Source of the DNA: a virus
Strand: one strand, 5' to 3'
Virus record (IMG/VR): IMGVR_UViG_3300027659_000015
Coordinates: 1 to 64,000 of that record
DNA: 64,000 nt
A model generated the notes under the pieces. That model saw nothing but the letters and a program-made list of their open reading frames with translations. It was not told where the DNA came from and did not search any database. Position 1 is the first letter of the stretch, and every line of letters begins with the position of its first letter. This document shows, one piece after another, positions 50,088 to 60,800 of the stretch. Both the position numbers and the translations under genes were made by a program.

Positions 50088-52013
50088 ATGGCAAATACCT
50101 CAATCTTAATCAAACGTTCCACTACGTTAGGCAGACCAGTAAGCCTACAAGCTGGTGAGTTAGCGTACTCATACGCATCGAATACTATTTTTATTGGTTC
50201 ACCTGACGGTAATGGTGTTGTCAATGTTGGTGGTCAATACTACACCTCACAAATTGATGCAGCTACCAGTTCAAATACCGTAAGCACCATAGTTAAACGT
50301 GACGCAGCTGGTAACGTTTTCTTAGGCCACGCAAACGTCAGAAGTATTAGTTTCTCTGATGGTGGTGTATTAAGTAATACTTCTTTCTCAGGCAACGCAA
50401 ACTCAGCAACGCAATTCCAAACAGATAGATATATTAATGTTACTGGTGGTGACATTACTGCTTCTGCACAGTTGTTTAATGGTACTGCAAATGCAACATT
50501 AAGTGCTTCACTTAATACGATTGACGGTCTAACTGCTGGTGTCTATGGTGGTACAACAGTAATACCTATCATCCAAGTGTCTGCAAACGGTCGTGTTATG
50601 ACCATTGCCAACTCGGCAACTATCTCAACATCTTTGGGTATTGCTGGTGACACTGGTACCGATACTGTTTCACTCGCTACCGATACATTGACAATCACTG
50701 GTGGTGCAGGTCTTACATCAACCGTAACAAACAATCAAGTTTCTATTGATGTAGACAATACAGTTGTTCGTGCAAATACTGCATCATTGAATCAAACGAT
50801 TGATGGTAATATTACCATCAGCGGTAATCTTTCTGTCTTGGGTGATGTTACAAAATATGATGTAACAACAATGACAGTTGAAGATTCATTGATTGGTCTT
50901 GCAGCAAACAATTCAGGTGATGCAGTCGATATTGGTTTCGTTGGTTCATATAATGATGGTACGGCTCGTTCTGCTGGTTTGATTCGTCATGCTGGTGATG
51001 GTGCATACTATCTGTTTGATAATTATACAGGCGATCCAACAAGTAACGTAATTAACGTTTCATCTGGAACCTTCCGTCAAGCAAACTTGAGGTCAAACTT
51101 AGTTGCTGCATGGGCAAACACAACAGTATTACAAGTTGGTACATTAACAGTTGCCGGTTCGACAAACATCAAATCATTGTCATTAACTGATGCATTAACT
51201 GTTCCTAGTGGCGGTACTGGTGCAACTACATTCACCTCTGGTTCTATACTTGTTGGTGATGGTACAAGCTCATTAAAATTACTTGCAAATACAAACTTTG
51301 TTAAAACGGAAAGTGGTCCAACAACAGGCACACAAAATAATACTATCACATCTGTAACAGTAGATGCGTATGGTAGATTCACTGCTGCTACGTTCAATCA
51401 AATTTCTGGTCTAACAGTTGGCCAAGGCGGTACAGGTAAATCTACTTTTGCTGCTGGAAAAGTTGTTATTGGTAATGGCACAGGTGCTCTAGTAGAACTT
51501 GCAAATGTTACTTATGGATTGACTGGTACATTAGGTCAAGCTAAAACAATCACATCGTTAACAGTTGATGATTATGGCCGTGTAAGTGCAGCAACAGCAG
51601 AAGACATTTCTGGATTGACTGTTACACAAGGCGGTACTGGTGTAAACACATTCTCTTCTGGTAGAATGTTGATTGGTAATGGTTCTGGTGCAATTCAAAC
51701 AATTGCTAATGTTACTTACGCATTAACTGGTACACTAGGTGCTTCTAAGACAATCACAGCATTGACGGTTGATGCATACGGTCGTGTAAGTGCAGCTACT
51801 GCTTCAGATATTTCTGGATTGACTGTTACACAAGGCGGTACTGGTGCTTCTACATTTACCTCAAAAGGTATCGTATACGGTGATGGTACAAATGCTATGG
51901 CAGTTACTGCTGCAGCAGGTACGGCTGACCAAGCATGGTCTAACCAGATTCTTACAACAACTAATGCAGGTGTTCCTGTATGGACATCCTCTTTGGATGG
52001 AGGTCAATTCTAA
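50088..52013 (+). CDS. tail fibre with VDAYGR repeats, 641 aa
   Basis: The N-terminal module (ILIKRSTTLGRPVSLQAGEL, AYSYASNTIFIG) is the GELAYS attachment domain. The second half holds three tandem units of about 65 residues: QGGTG.. STF, GNG.GALVELANVTY.LTGTLG, ITSLTVDDYGRVSAATAEDI, with almost identical VDAYGRVSAAT endings (around residues 420-620). A block with SLIGLAANNSGDAVDIGF and FVGSYNDGT is shared with the 1326-residue fibre. This is a shaft of a trimeric fibre; receptor-binding residues cannot be named. Confidence 0.82.
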   Translation: MANTSILIKRSTTLGRPVSLQAGELAYSYASNTIFIGSPDGNGVVNVGGQYYTSQIDAATSSNTVSTIVKRDAAGNVFLGHANVRSISFSDGGVLSNTSFSGNANSATQFQTDRYINVTGGDITASAQLFNGTANATLSASLNTIDGLTAGVYGGTTVIPIIQVSANGRVMTIANSATISTSLGIAGDTGTDTVSLATDTLTITGGAGLTSTVTNNQVSIDVDNTVVRANTASLNQTIDGNITISGNLSVLGDVTKYDVTTMTVEDSLIGLAANNSGDAVDIGFVGSYNDGTARSAGLIRHAGDGAYYLFDNYTGDPTSNVINVSSGTFRQANLRSNLVAAWANTTVLQVGTLTVAGSTNIKSLSLTDALTVPSGGTGATTFTSGSILVGDGTSSLKLLANTNFVKTESGPTTGTQNNTITSVTVDAYGRFTAATFNQISGLTVGQGGTGKSTFAAGKVVIGNGTGALVELANVTYGLTGTLGQAKTITSLTVDDYGRVSAATAEDISGLTVTQGGTGVNTFSSGRMLIGNGSGAIQTIANVTYALTGTLGASKTITALTVDAYGRVSAATASDISGLTVTQGGTGASTFTSKGIVYGDGTNAMAVTAAAGTADQAWSNQILTTTNAGVPVWTSSLDGGQF

Positions 52014-52060
52014 GCTGACTATATAATGTAAATGTATTTTCTATATAATAGGAGTTTGAA

Positions 52061-52753
52061 ATGGGAAATGATAAGTATTTAAATCATTATGTTGAGATAT
52101 TGACCAGTACAATGACTGATTGTGTTGTTCGAAATGTCTCAATGCAAGCGAATGCTAAAATAACTGATGAGGTTGTAAAAGAACAGACTGAACAGATTGT
52201 TGAGTTGGTAAAGTTAAATGATGAACTAAAAGAAACAGTTCAACAATTAAAACAAACCAATTCTACAAATGAAAATAATGTCATAGAAGAGTTAAGGAAT
52301 AAGTTGGTTGAATCTGAAAGTCTTGTTACAAAACATAGACAAGAATATGAAGAATTGAACAACAAGTTTCGTGATTATGATAGTGTTAAGAATCAAGCAA
52401 TACACGTTGAAACTTTTAAAGGTGAATTGATTAGAGCCAGAGAAGAAACTAACCGAGTTCGAGTAGAACTTGAGAATGTAATCAACTCTACCAAGGCCGA
52501 AAATAATGGAAAAATTAATGGTATTACTGAACAGAATGAAAATTATGTTAAACAACTAATACAGTCACATGAAACCGAGAAAAGCAATCTAAACAATAAG
52601 ATTGCAGAATTGGTTGAAAAAATTGAATACTTACAACTACCTCCTGCCAAACGCAGAAAAATTGAAGAACAGCTTAATAAAGAAGTAGTATCAACGAACA
52701 TAATAAGTTTAGTTGATACTGAAAGTGTACTCAAGGATGGTGGAACGTTTTAA
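52061..52753 (+). CDS. long coiled-coil protein, 230 aa
   Basis: AGGAG lies before the start. Residues about 35-205 are almost continuous heptad helix (EQTEQIVELVKLNDELKETV, QQLKQTN and so on), with very high Glu/Lys/Gln/Asn content and an LPPAKRRKIEEQLNKEVV break near 200. It is the only all-helical gene in the fibre region. It may be a fibre shaft, whisker-like rod or assembly chaperone. No family recognised. Confidence 0.75.
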   Translation: MGNDKYLNHYVEILTSTMTDCVVRNVSMQANAKITDEVVKEQTEQIVELVKLNDELKETVQQLKQTNSTNENNVIEELRNKLVESESLVTKHRQEYEELNNKFRDYDSVKNQAIHVETFKGELIRAREETNRVRVELENVINSTKAENNGKINGITEQNENYVKQLIQSHETEKSNLNNKIAELVEKIEYLQLPPAKRRKIEEQLNKEVVSTNIISLVDTESVLKDGGTF

Positions 52754-52757
52754 GTAA

Positions 52758-53231
52758 ATGTCAAACACAGCAATACAGTTAAAAAAATCAGGCGTAACAG
52801 GAAACACACCATCAGGTCTTGCATTTGGTGAGGTTGCTCTCAACTACGCCGATGGAAAACTGTATTATAAAAACAGTCTTGGTGGTAGTTCATATATTAG
52901 TAACCAATTCTCGTTTGATACAATCAACTCAAACAACTCCCTAATACTTGCGGGAGGCATTTCAGACACTCTGTCTATTGCTGCTGGTAATAATATAACC
53001 ATCAGTACTAATACCACCACAAAAACAATCACAATCAATGCTGTTGATTCTGTTACAGATGCGAGAGCATATGCACATGCCAATGCTGCGTATGCGTCTC
53101 AAAATACAACACTATCCTTTGCTACCGCAGCGTTTATTCAGGCTAATGCAGCCTTTGCCAAAGCAAATACGGGAACAACAGCTCTCGATGTGAACTCCGA
53201 TATTGTTGCATTTACTATCGCATTTAGTTGA
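52758..53231 (+). CDS. fibre-like protein with GEVALNY module, 157 aa
   Basis: The N-terminal IQLKKSGVTGNTPSGLAFGE and VALNYADGKLYYKNSLGGSS resemble the GELAYS attachment domain of neighbouring fibres. Residues 45-110 are beta-rich, then a short A-N-A-A-Y/F helical stalk (AYAHANAAYASQNTTLSFAT) begins as in the large fibres but ends after about 30 residues. Probably a truncated or short fibre. Confidence 0.7.
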   Translation: MSNTAIQLKKSGVTGNTPSGLAFGEVALNYADGKLYYKNSLGGSSYISNQFSFDTINSNNSLILAGGISDTLSIAAGNNITISTNTTTKTITINAVDSVTDARAYAHANAAYASQNTTLSFATAAFIQANAAFAKANTGTTALDVNSDIVAFTIAFS

Positions 53232-53234
53232 TGT

Positions 53235-53242
53235 AATAAATA
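53235..53242 (+). promoter_or_regulatory. possible late promoter element AATAAATA
   Basis: AATAAATA is 3 nt after the preceding stop and 20 nt before the ATG at 53263, with GATAATAGGA between. It matches the recurrent late-type motif. Confidence 0.45.
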
Positions 53243-53262
53243 GAAGATAATAGGAAATTCAA

Positions 53263-53589
53263 ATGGCAAATACATTTAAAAATCAAGTAAAGGCGGCAGT
53301 AGGAACATCACCACAGACCATCTATACTACTGCTGTTGGTGTATCAACTACAATCATTGGTATGACGATTGCTAATCTACTGAACACAACAATAACGGCA
53401 AATGTAATTCTAAACTCTGGTGGTACAGACTATTACATGGTTAAAATGGCACCAATTGATCCAGGTAATTCTTTGATTACTATTGGTGGTGAACAAAAAT
53501 TAGTAATGACAGCCAACGATGTACTTAAAGTTTCAACAAGTAATGCTTCATCAGCTGATGTTATTTTAAGTTTATTGGAATTAACATAG
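53263..53589 (+). CDS. beta-rich virion-associated protein, 108 aa
   Basis: Starts MANTFKNQVKAAVGTSPQTI, then IIGMTIANLLNTTITANVIL and DYYMVKMAPIDPGNSLITIG, the form of a small phage decoration/adaptor protein common in aquatic T4-like phages. A V-L-K-V-S-T-S strand precedes the end. Probably structural; no precise role. Confidence 0.72.
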   Translation: MANTFKNQVKAAVGTSPQTIYTTAVGVSTTIIGMTIANLLNTTITANVILNSGGTDYYMVKMAPIDPGNSLITIGGEQKLVMTANDVLKVSTSNASSADVILSLLELT

Positions 53590-53590
53590 T

Positions 53591-53857
53591 ATGAAATTCG
53601 CATACATTGGTGACCAAGGAAATAAAGAAATACGGATAGTTGGAACTACCGCCAACAGTTCTTTCCAAAAAGCCAATTCAGCAGCAGTTGCCGCACAAGC
53701 GGCCTTCAATCAGGCCAATGCTGCATATGCCTATGCAAATACCGGTGGTGCTGGTGGAACCACAATTAATAATTATCTTGGTTTTCCTTTCCTTGATTTA
53801 GGTTTCATTAGTGAACCTATAGAGAATCGAACAGTTGATTGTGGAACACTAGCATAA
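53591..53857 (+). CDS. short fibre-cluster protein, 88 aa
   Basis: The N-terminal MKFAYIGDQGNKEIRIVGTT strand pair leads into an ANSAAVAAQAAFNQANAAYA helix-repeat stretch (residues 26-46), the same stalk chemistry as the big fibres. A hydrophobic FPFLDLGFISEPIENRTVDC-type tail ends it. It overlaps a late element at 53853. Possibly a fibre remnant or adaptor. Confidence 0.65.
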   Translation: MKFAYIGDQGNKEIRIVGTTANSSFQKANSAAVAAQAAFNQANAAYAYANTGGAGGTTINNYLGFPFLDLGFISEPIENRTVDCGTLA

Positions 53858-53860
53858 ATA
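53853..53860 (+). promoter_or_regulatory. possible late promoter element CATAAATA
   Basis: CATAAATA overlaps the preceding stop, 26 nt before the fibre gene at 53887. A second TTAAATAA follows immediately. Confidence 0.5.
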
Positions 53861-53886
53861 TTAAATAATATACGGATTAACCATTC

Positions 53887-56800
53887 ATGTCTACACAGTT
53901 ACAATTTAGAAGAGGTAATACGACACAGACAAGTGCCTTCACGGGTGCTGTGGCCGAAATTACCGTCAACACGGACAATTATAGCATTGTTGTACATGAT
54001 GGAAATACTCCTGGTGGTTTCCAGGTATCAACGGCAGCACAAGGTGCAGCTACTTTAAGTATCGCTACTGGTGCTTTCACCAAAGCCAATGCGGCTTTTG
54101 AAGCAGCCAATAATGTGGCACCACAAATTGCACCGGCTTTTAATACTGCCAATTCGGCAGGTATCTATGCTAACGGTGCCTTTACACAAGCAAATGCTTC
54201 TTATGGTCAATCAAATTCTGCTGCATCATATGCCAACTCAGCATTCACGGCAGCCAATACTGCTGATAGTAAAGCAGTTACTTCTGGTTCATATGCTAAT
54301 TCCGCTTTAACGGCAGCCAATACGGCAGAGTCAAAAGCGATAACAGCAGGATTATATGCCAACTCAGCTTTCACAGCAGCCAATACTGCTGATAGTAAAG
54401 CAGTAACAGCCGGCAGTTATGCCAACTCAGCGTTCAATACGGCTAATTCAGCATTTGATGTAGCTAATTCAGCAAGTATCTATGCTAACGGTTCTTTCAA
54501 TCAAGCCAATGCTTCATATGGCCAAGCAAACTCTGCTTCGTCATATGCTAATGCTGCTTTCTCTACGGCAAATTCTAAATTTAATTCATCTGGCGGTACA
54601 ATATCAGGTGACACACTCGTTGCTGGTAATCTAACTGTTACAGGTACAACATTCTATGCTAATACAGTAAACTTATTAGTAAAAGATAATATCATTACAT
54701 TAAATTCTAATGTAACTGGTACACCAACACAAGATTCTGGTATTGAAGTTAATCGTGGCAATCAAACAAACACAGCTTTGATATGGAGTGAATCTAAGAA
54801 ATACTGGCAGTTCACTAATGATGGTACGAACTATAGTAATATAGCTGCTTCATCAGCAGAATCATACGCTAACTCAGCATTCATTAAATCTAATTCATCA
54901 TATGGTCAGGCCAATTCAGCATCATTATATGCTAATGGAGCCTTTGAACAGGCTAATGCAGCATTTGCATCAGCTAATAATGTAGCACCACAAGTTGCAC
55001 CAGCATTTAGTACTGCAAATTCGGCTGCCTTGTATGCTAATAGTGCATTTGTCCAGGCCAATGCTTCATATGAAAAGGCAAACTCAGCTGGCATTTATGC
55101 TAATGGTTCTTTCATACAATCAAATTCTTCTTTTGGTACTGCCAATTCTGCGGCAAGTTACGCTAACTCAGCCTTCTTAGCAGCCAACACAGCAGATAGT
55201 AAAGCAGTAACAGCTGGTAGTTATGCTAATTCATCTTTCTTGGCCGCAAATACTGCTGATTCCAAGGCAGTAACAGCAGGTTCGTATGCTAACTCATCTT
55301 TCTTAGCAGCAAATACGGCAGATAGTAAAGCAATAAGTGCTGGCAGTTATGCTAACTCAGCATTTATAGCAGCCAATATAGCTGACAATAAGGCGGTAAC
55401 GACAGGTATATACGCCAACTCAGCCTTCTTAGCAGCCAATACGGCAGATTCAAAGGCAGTAAATGCCGGATCATATGCTAACTCAGCCTTTACATCAGCT
55501 AATACAGCAGACAGCAAGGCAGTAACAGCAGGATTATATGCTAACTCAGCATTCACGGCAGCCAATACGGCAGATTCAAAGGCAGTAACAGCAGGTTCTT
55601 ATGCTAACTCAGCCTTTACAGCAGCTAATACGGCAGATTCAAAGGCAGTAACAGCAGGTTCTTATGCTAACTCAGCATACACTCAGGCAAATACTGCCAC
55701 CACTAATGCAGCAACTGCTGATTCTAAAGCAGTAACATCAGGTAGTTATGCTAATTCAGCATTCACAGCAGCTAATACGGCAGATTCAAAGGCAGTAACA
55801 GCAGGTTCTTATGCTAACTCAGCCTTTACAGCAGCTAATACGGCTGATTCTAAAGCTGTTTCTGCTGGTACATATGCTAACTCTGCATATGCTCGTGCTA
55901 ATAATAGTATCAATGCAAATACTGGTGGTACAATTACCGCAGATTTGATTATTACTGGTAACTTAACAGTTCAAGGTAATACGACTTATGTTAATACACA
56001 AACAATCGCCACACAAGACTCGTTAATTCGTCTTGCTAATAATAATACTATTGGTGATACAGTTGATATTGGTATTTACGGTGCATATAATCCTGGTGGT
56101 GGTGTAAAGTATACCGGTCTTGTTAGACAAGCTGGTGCAAATTATTTCTTATTTCAAAATTTAACTACTGACCCAACCGCAAACGTATTATCTCCGGGGT
56201 CATTGACTGCTGCTAACACAGGCACATTGACTGCCAATTTAACATCGTATGCTGTTTCAATTAATGGTATTGATGTTGAAACAAATCAAACTAGAATTTT
56301 TACACAAGCAAATTCAGCATTTGCAACTGCTAATTCTGCTGGTGTTTATGCCAACTCTGCCTTTACTGCAGCTAATATATCAGACTCTAAGGCAGTTACG
56401 GCTGGCAATTATGCCAACTCGGCATTCACGGCAGCCAATACTGCTGATAGTAAAGCAGTTTCTGCTGGTTCATATGCCAACTCAGGATATATTCAAGCAA
56501 ATACGGCTACTACCAATGCAGCAACGGCTGATAGCAAAGCAGTAACAGCTGGTTCATATGCCAATTCAGCATTTGGTGTTGCTAATACTGCTGTAAGCAA
56601 TGCAGCTGGTGCTTCTCTGTATGCTAATGGCGCTTTCAGTCAAGCAAATGCCGCTTACGCAGCAGCTAATGCAGCAGGATCTAGTGCAACAGTTGTTGCT
56701 GCCTTCATACAAGCAAACTCGGCATTTGGTACGGCAAACTCAGCAGCACTCTATGCTAATGCTGCGTTCTTAGCAGCCAACAATTCTTCAGATTCTTGGG

Positions 56801-57867
56801 TTAGAGGTCAAGCAAATGCGGCCTTCATACAAGCCAATGCAGCATTCGCAGTAGCCAATTCTGGTTCAGGATCAGCATCATCTGGTGTGTATGCTAACGG
56901 TGCTTTTGCTCAAGCCAATGCAGCATTCAATAAGGCAAATACACTTACAACTACCGGTTATGTTGATGCGTTTACCGCTGATGGTGCCAACAGTAGTTTC
57001 GTATTGTCAACGATACCGGCTAATAAGAATGTAACCTTTGTTGCTGTACAAGGTGTCTTACAACCTAAATCAACATACAGTTTAACTGGTTCTACATTAA
57101 CATTTGATTCGATTCCACCCAATACTGCTATTATTGAAGTTACAACTCTAGTAACAACTGGTGGTAGTAATGCTGGTGGTGCAGGAAATATAACATACAG
57201 AAGTTATACAGGTAATAATACAACATCAAGTTTTACCGTAACTTCTGGTATGACCGCCAACACAATATTCGTGGCAGAAAACGGTATTCTACAAAGACCA
57301 GGTACAGATTATACAGTATCAGGTACAACTCTAACATTCAATACAACTCCAGCTACTGATGTTGATATTCAAGTCCGTGAATTGTCATTAGGTGGTGATC
57401 CAAGTTTTGCTTTTGATGCAGCTAACTCAGCAGGATTATATGCTAACGCTGCCTTCTTAGCAGCCAATAATGCTTCCGATTCATGGGTCAGAAATCAGGC
57501 GAATGCTGCATTTGGTACGGCTAACTCAGCAGCATCGTATGCTAACTCAGCATTTGCAGCAGCTAATACATCTTCAATTACATGGTCTATTGTAAATACA
57601 AACAGTACAATGGCAGCGAGACAAGGTTATTTTGTTGATACAACAACTGCTCCTATAACAATGACACTACCAACAAGTGCAACACTAGGTGATACTATTC
57701 GTATCAATGATTTGGCGGGAACATTTAGTGCAAATAATTTAACAGTAGCAAGAAATGGTCATAAGATTCAAGGTATTGCTAACGATTTATTAGTGAACGT
57801 AAACCAAAGTAGTTTTGGTTTGGTATACAGTAACAGTACATACGGCTGGAAGGTAATAGAACTATAA
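53887..57867 (+). CDS. giant tail fibre with 21-residue repeats, 1326 aa
   Basis: The N-terminal STQLQFRRGNTTQTSAFTGA, then EITVNTDNYSIVVHDGNTPG, looks like the Mtd/fibre N-terminal attachment domain. At least 18 copies of a 21-residue unit (S/L-YANSAFTAANTADSKAVTAG) follow in three blocks, separated by beta domains (TYVNTQTIATQDSLIRLANN, VDIGIYGAYNPGG). Near residues 1030-1180 are two FVAxxGxLQ-type beta domains. The C-terminus is a compact beta domain (MTLPTSATLGDTIRINDLAG). Three heptads per unit suggest a trimeric coiled stalk. The next start overlaps the stop (TAATG). Confidence 0.85.
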   Translation: MSTQLQFRRGNTTQTSAFTGAVAEITVNTDNYSIVVHDGNTPGGFQVSTAAQGAATLSIATGAFTKANAAFEAANNVAPQIAPAFNTANSAGIYANGAFTQANASYGQSNSAASYANSAFTAANTADSKAVTSGSYANSALTAANTAESKAITAGLYANSAFTAANTADSKAVTAGSYANSAFNTANSAFDVANSASIYANGSFNQANASYGQANSASSYANAAFSTANSKFNSSGGTISGDTLVAGNLTVTGTTFYANTVNLLVKDNIITLNSNVTGTPTQDSGIEVNRGNQTNTALIWSESKKYWQFTNDGTNYSNIAASSAESYANSAFIKSNSSYGQANSASLYANGAFEQANAAFASANNVAPQVAPAFSTANSAALYANSAFVQANASYEKANSAGIYANGSFIQSNSSFGTANSAASYANSAFLAANTADSKAVTAGSYANSSFLAANTADSKAVTAGSYANSSFLAANTADSKAISAGSYANSAFIAANIADNKAVTTGIYANSAFLAANTADSKAVNAGSYANSAFTSANTADSKAVTAGLYANSAFTAANTADSKAVTAGSYANSAFTAANTADSKAVTAGSYANSAYTQANTATTNAATADSKAVTSGSYANSAFTAANTADSKAVTAGSYANSAFTAANTADSKAVSAGTYANSAYARANNSINANTGGTITADLIITGNLTVQGNTTYVNTQTIATQDSLIRLANNNTIGDTVDIGIYGAYNPGGGVKYTGLVRQAGANYFLFQNLTTDPTANVLSPGSLTAANTGTLTANLTSYAVSINGIDVETNQTRIFTQANSAFATANSAGVYANSAFTAANISDSKAVTAGNYANSAFTAANTADSKAVSAGSYANSGYIQANTATTNAATADSKAVTAGSYANSAFGVANTAVSNAAGASLYANGAFSQANAAYAAANAAGSSATVVAAFIQANSAFGTANSAALYANAAFLAANNSSDSWVRGQANAAFIQANAAFAVANSGSGSASSGVYANGAFAQANAAFNKANTLTTTGYVDAFTADGANSSFVLSTIPANKNVTFVAVQGVLQPKSTYSLTGSTLTFDSIPPNTAIIEVTTLVTTGGSNAGGAGNITYRSYTGNNTTSSFTVTSGMTANTIFVAENGILQRPGTDYTVSGTTLTFNTTPATDVDIQVRELSLGGDPSFAFDAANSAGLYANAAFLAANNASDSWVRNQANAAFGTANSAASYANSAFAAANTSSITWSIVNTNSTMAARQGYFVDTTTAPITMTLPTSATLGDTIRINDLAGTFSANNLTVARNGHKIQGIANDLLVNVNQSSFGLVYSNSTYGWKVIEL
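54220..55890 (+). repeat. 63-bp tandem repeat array inside fibre gene
   Basis: The 21-codon unit YANSAFTAANTADSKAVTAGS recurs here at least 14 times, in a short first group (to about 54420) and a long second group (about 55150-55890). Adjacent copies near 55570-55690 and 55740-55840 are almost identical at the DNA level, which points to recent duplication. Confidence 0.85.
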
Positions 57868-60800
57868 TGGCAACGACAAATTTAACGAATTTAAAAGCAA
57901 ATGCTTTTACTGATGTTGTAAGTACAATTGTAAATACAACTAGTATTATATCTACAACTCCAAAAGTTACAAGTATAACTTATCCAGGAAATGATACTGC
58001 GGCTAATACAGGTGGTGGACAAACAATTACATTAACTGGAACAGGATTTAGTTCAGGTGCTTCGATTCTTATCAATGCTACATATGCTGGTGTTGTAACA
58101 GTAGTCAGTAATACAACTATAACATTCACTTCACCAGCACAAAATGCTGGTACTTACACACTATATGTTATTAATTCTGATGGTGGTACAGCCATTTCTA
58201 TTCCTGGTATTAGTTATAGTGGAACACCAACATGGACAACTGCGGCTGGTACTTTAGGAACAAGTTACGAAACTGCTGCAATCAGTAACAGTTTGACTGC
58301 AACTGGTGATCCAACAATCAGTTATAGTTTATATTCAGGTACATTACCACCAGGAAGTTCATTGAATTCTTCAACTGGTTTATTATCTGGAACATCACAA
58401 GCAACAGCTAGTTCCACAACTTATAACTTCACAATTCGTGCTACTGATGGACAGAATCAGGACACAGATAGAGCATTTAGTATTACCATAAGTCCAGATG
58501 TTGTAAGTTGGAGTTCTCCTGCGGATAATTCCAGCACTTCTGTGTATGAATATGCTACAATAACACCAGTCACACTAGCCGCTTCTAGTGCAGCAGGTAA
58601 ATCTATTACATATACAGCGAATACTTTACCAACAGGTTTGACGATAAGTGGTAATACAATTTCTGGAACACCGACTGTAGTTGCTAATACGTTTACACAA
58701 GTTACTGCTAATTCAGCAAACACTTTCAGAACAGCCACTAAAAATATTAGTTTCATTGTTAATCCGGATGTAGTCACTTGGAGTTCACCTGCTGACGGTA
58801 CAAGTACCTCTTTGTTTGCAGATACAGCAATGTCAAATGTTACATTGAGTGCAGCTTCTGCGGCAGGTAAATCAATCACATATAGTGCGAATACTTTACC
58901 AACCGGAGTTACTATTACTGGTGCGGTAGTTAATGGAACACCAACTGTTCCTGGAACAACTAATAGTTTGATTACAGCAACAGCTGCAACGACAAATAGA
59001 ACTGCTACAAGAAACTTTACATGGGTAGTTAGTGTTGCTAACGATACTTACTTTAAATATACCACCTTGTTATTGAACGGTGAAACAACTTCTAATTCAT
59101 TCATTGCTGATGCAAGTACAAATAGTTTTGGATCAAATATTAATGGTGATACAAAACCTGTGTTGTTTAATCCATATCAAGGCGATGGGTATTATAGTAA
59201 TTACTTTGATGGTACCGGGGATTATCTATCGCTATCGTCTGCTATAGTGCCGGCTACTGGTAATTTCACTATTGAATTTTGGATTTATAGCTTGACCAAT
59301 GCAGGCTCAGCCCAACGTGCAGTTTATGCTCAGTATTCAGGTGGCACGAGCGGACGATTTATGTTTGGTCTAGACCAAAGTTCCTCTTCTAGAATTTGGC
59401 TACATTATAATGGTACCGACTACGTTGGAACGACCAATGGCATACTTCCTAATACTTGGACGCATCTTGCTTTAGTAAGAAACGGAGATGTATTCAATAT
59501 GTATGTGAATGGTGCACTGAACGCTACTAACACTTTTGCAGGCGCATCATTACAACAAATTGCTGGCAACATTGGTGGTATGGGTGGCAGTTTTAATGTT
59601 AATGCACAAGTTAGCAACTTACGAATTGTAGTCGGCACCGCAGTCTACACCGCTGCATTCACTCCAAGCACAACACCATTAACAGCGATAGCAAACACAA
59701 GTTTATTAACATGCCAAAGTAATAGATTTATTGATAACTCAACTAACAATTTTGCAATCACTAAAGTAGGTGATACAACAATATCACCCAACATACCATT
59801 CACTGCAAACGCTAGTTACAGCACTTATGGTAGCACATACTTTGATGGTACTGGGGATTATTTAAGTATAGCAAGCAATAGTGCATTTGCTTTTGGAACA
59901 GGTGATTTTACTGTTGAAGGATGGTATTATTCAACTGCCGGAAATGGAAGATTTACTTTATATGATTCTGGTTCAGGTGGCGGAAACGGACAATTTTCTA
60001 TATTCCAAGATAGTGCTTCTGGTTTTTATGTACGCATGGGAGGTGATATAACGTATGCATCTCCTCCAGGAAATAATCAATGGGTTCATTTTGCTGTAAC
60101 AAGATCCGGTACAACTGTAAGATTATTTTTTAATGGAATATTGGCTGTTAGCGGAACTCAATCTACTAATATAACAAACAATACACCGTACATTGGTTTA
60201 TTAAATGGATATGGTTATCCAATGAATGGTTATATTTCTGATTTGAGAGTAGTTAAAGGTACCGCAGTATACACAACAACCTTTACACCACCTACATCAC
60301 CACTAACAGCAATAGCAAACACAAGTTTACTAACACTACAATACAACGGTGGCGCAACTAATCAAGGTATTATAGACAACAGTAATTTCAACAATATTAT
60401 CACACGTAATGGTAACACAAGTCAAGGCACATTTAGTCCTTATAGTGTGACAGGTTGGAGTAATTACTTTGATGGTACAGGCGACTATATTAATGCAGGT
60501 TCGGGTGCATCGGTAAATATGACTGGTGATTTCACAGTTGAAATGTGGATATATGGTACTAATACAAGTTGGACTGGCGGAGATGTAATTGGCGCCACTT
60601 GTTTGGTGGACACAAGAGACCAATCAAACGCTACAGAAAATAATCGACTTGCACTTTCCATGAACAGTACTGGATCATATCCTAGTTTCTATAATGCGGG
60701 AACAAATGTATCAACCGCTTCAACTATTCCAGCTAATGTTGGTGTGTGGAATCATATTGCTTATTCACGCAGTGGTTCTACTATAAAGATTTTTGTAAAT

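Noticed and set aside
52019-52049. Promoters from two TATAAT boxes before the coiled-coil gene
   Set aside because: The -10-like boxes have no acceptable -35 at 16-18 nt; a late promoter or read-through is as likely.
54220-55890. CRISPR-like array
   Set aside because: The repeats are contiguous, in frame and code for a 21-residue protein repeat; there are no unique spacers.
53887-57867. Diversity-generating retroelement target (Mtd-like N-terminus)
   Set aside because: No reverse transcriptase, template repeat or adenine-biased variable region is visible in the window.
58457-58879. 140-residue minus-strand ORF in the adhesin gene
   Set aside because: It is antisense to the Ig-domain coding sequence. 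A similar antisense ORF recurs opposite the homologous module near 63740, showing it is a shadow of the repeat.
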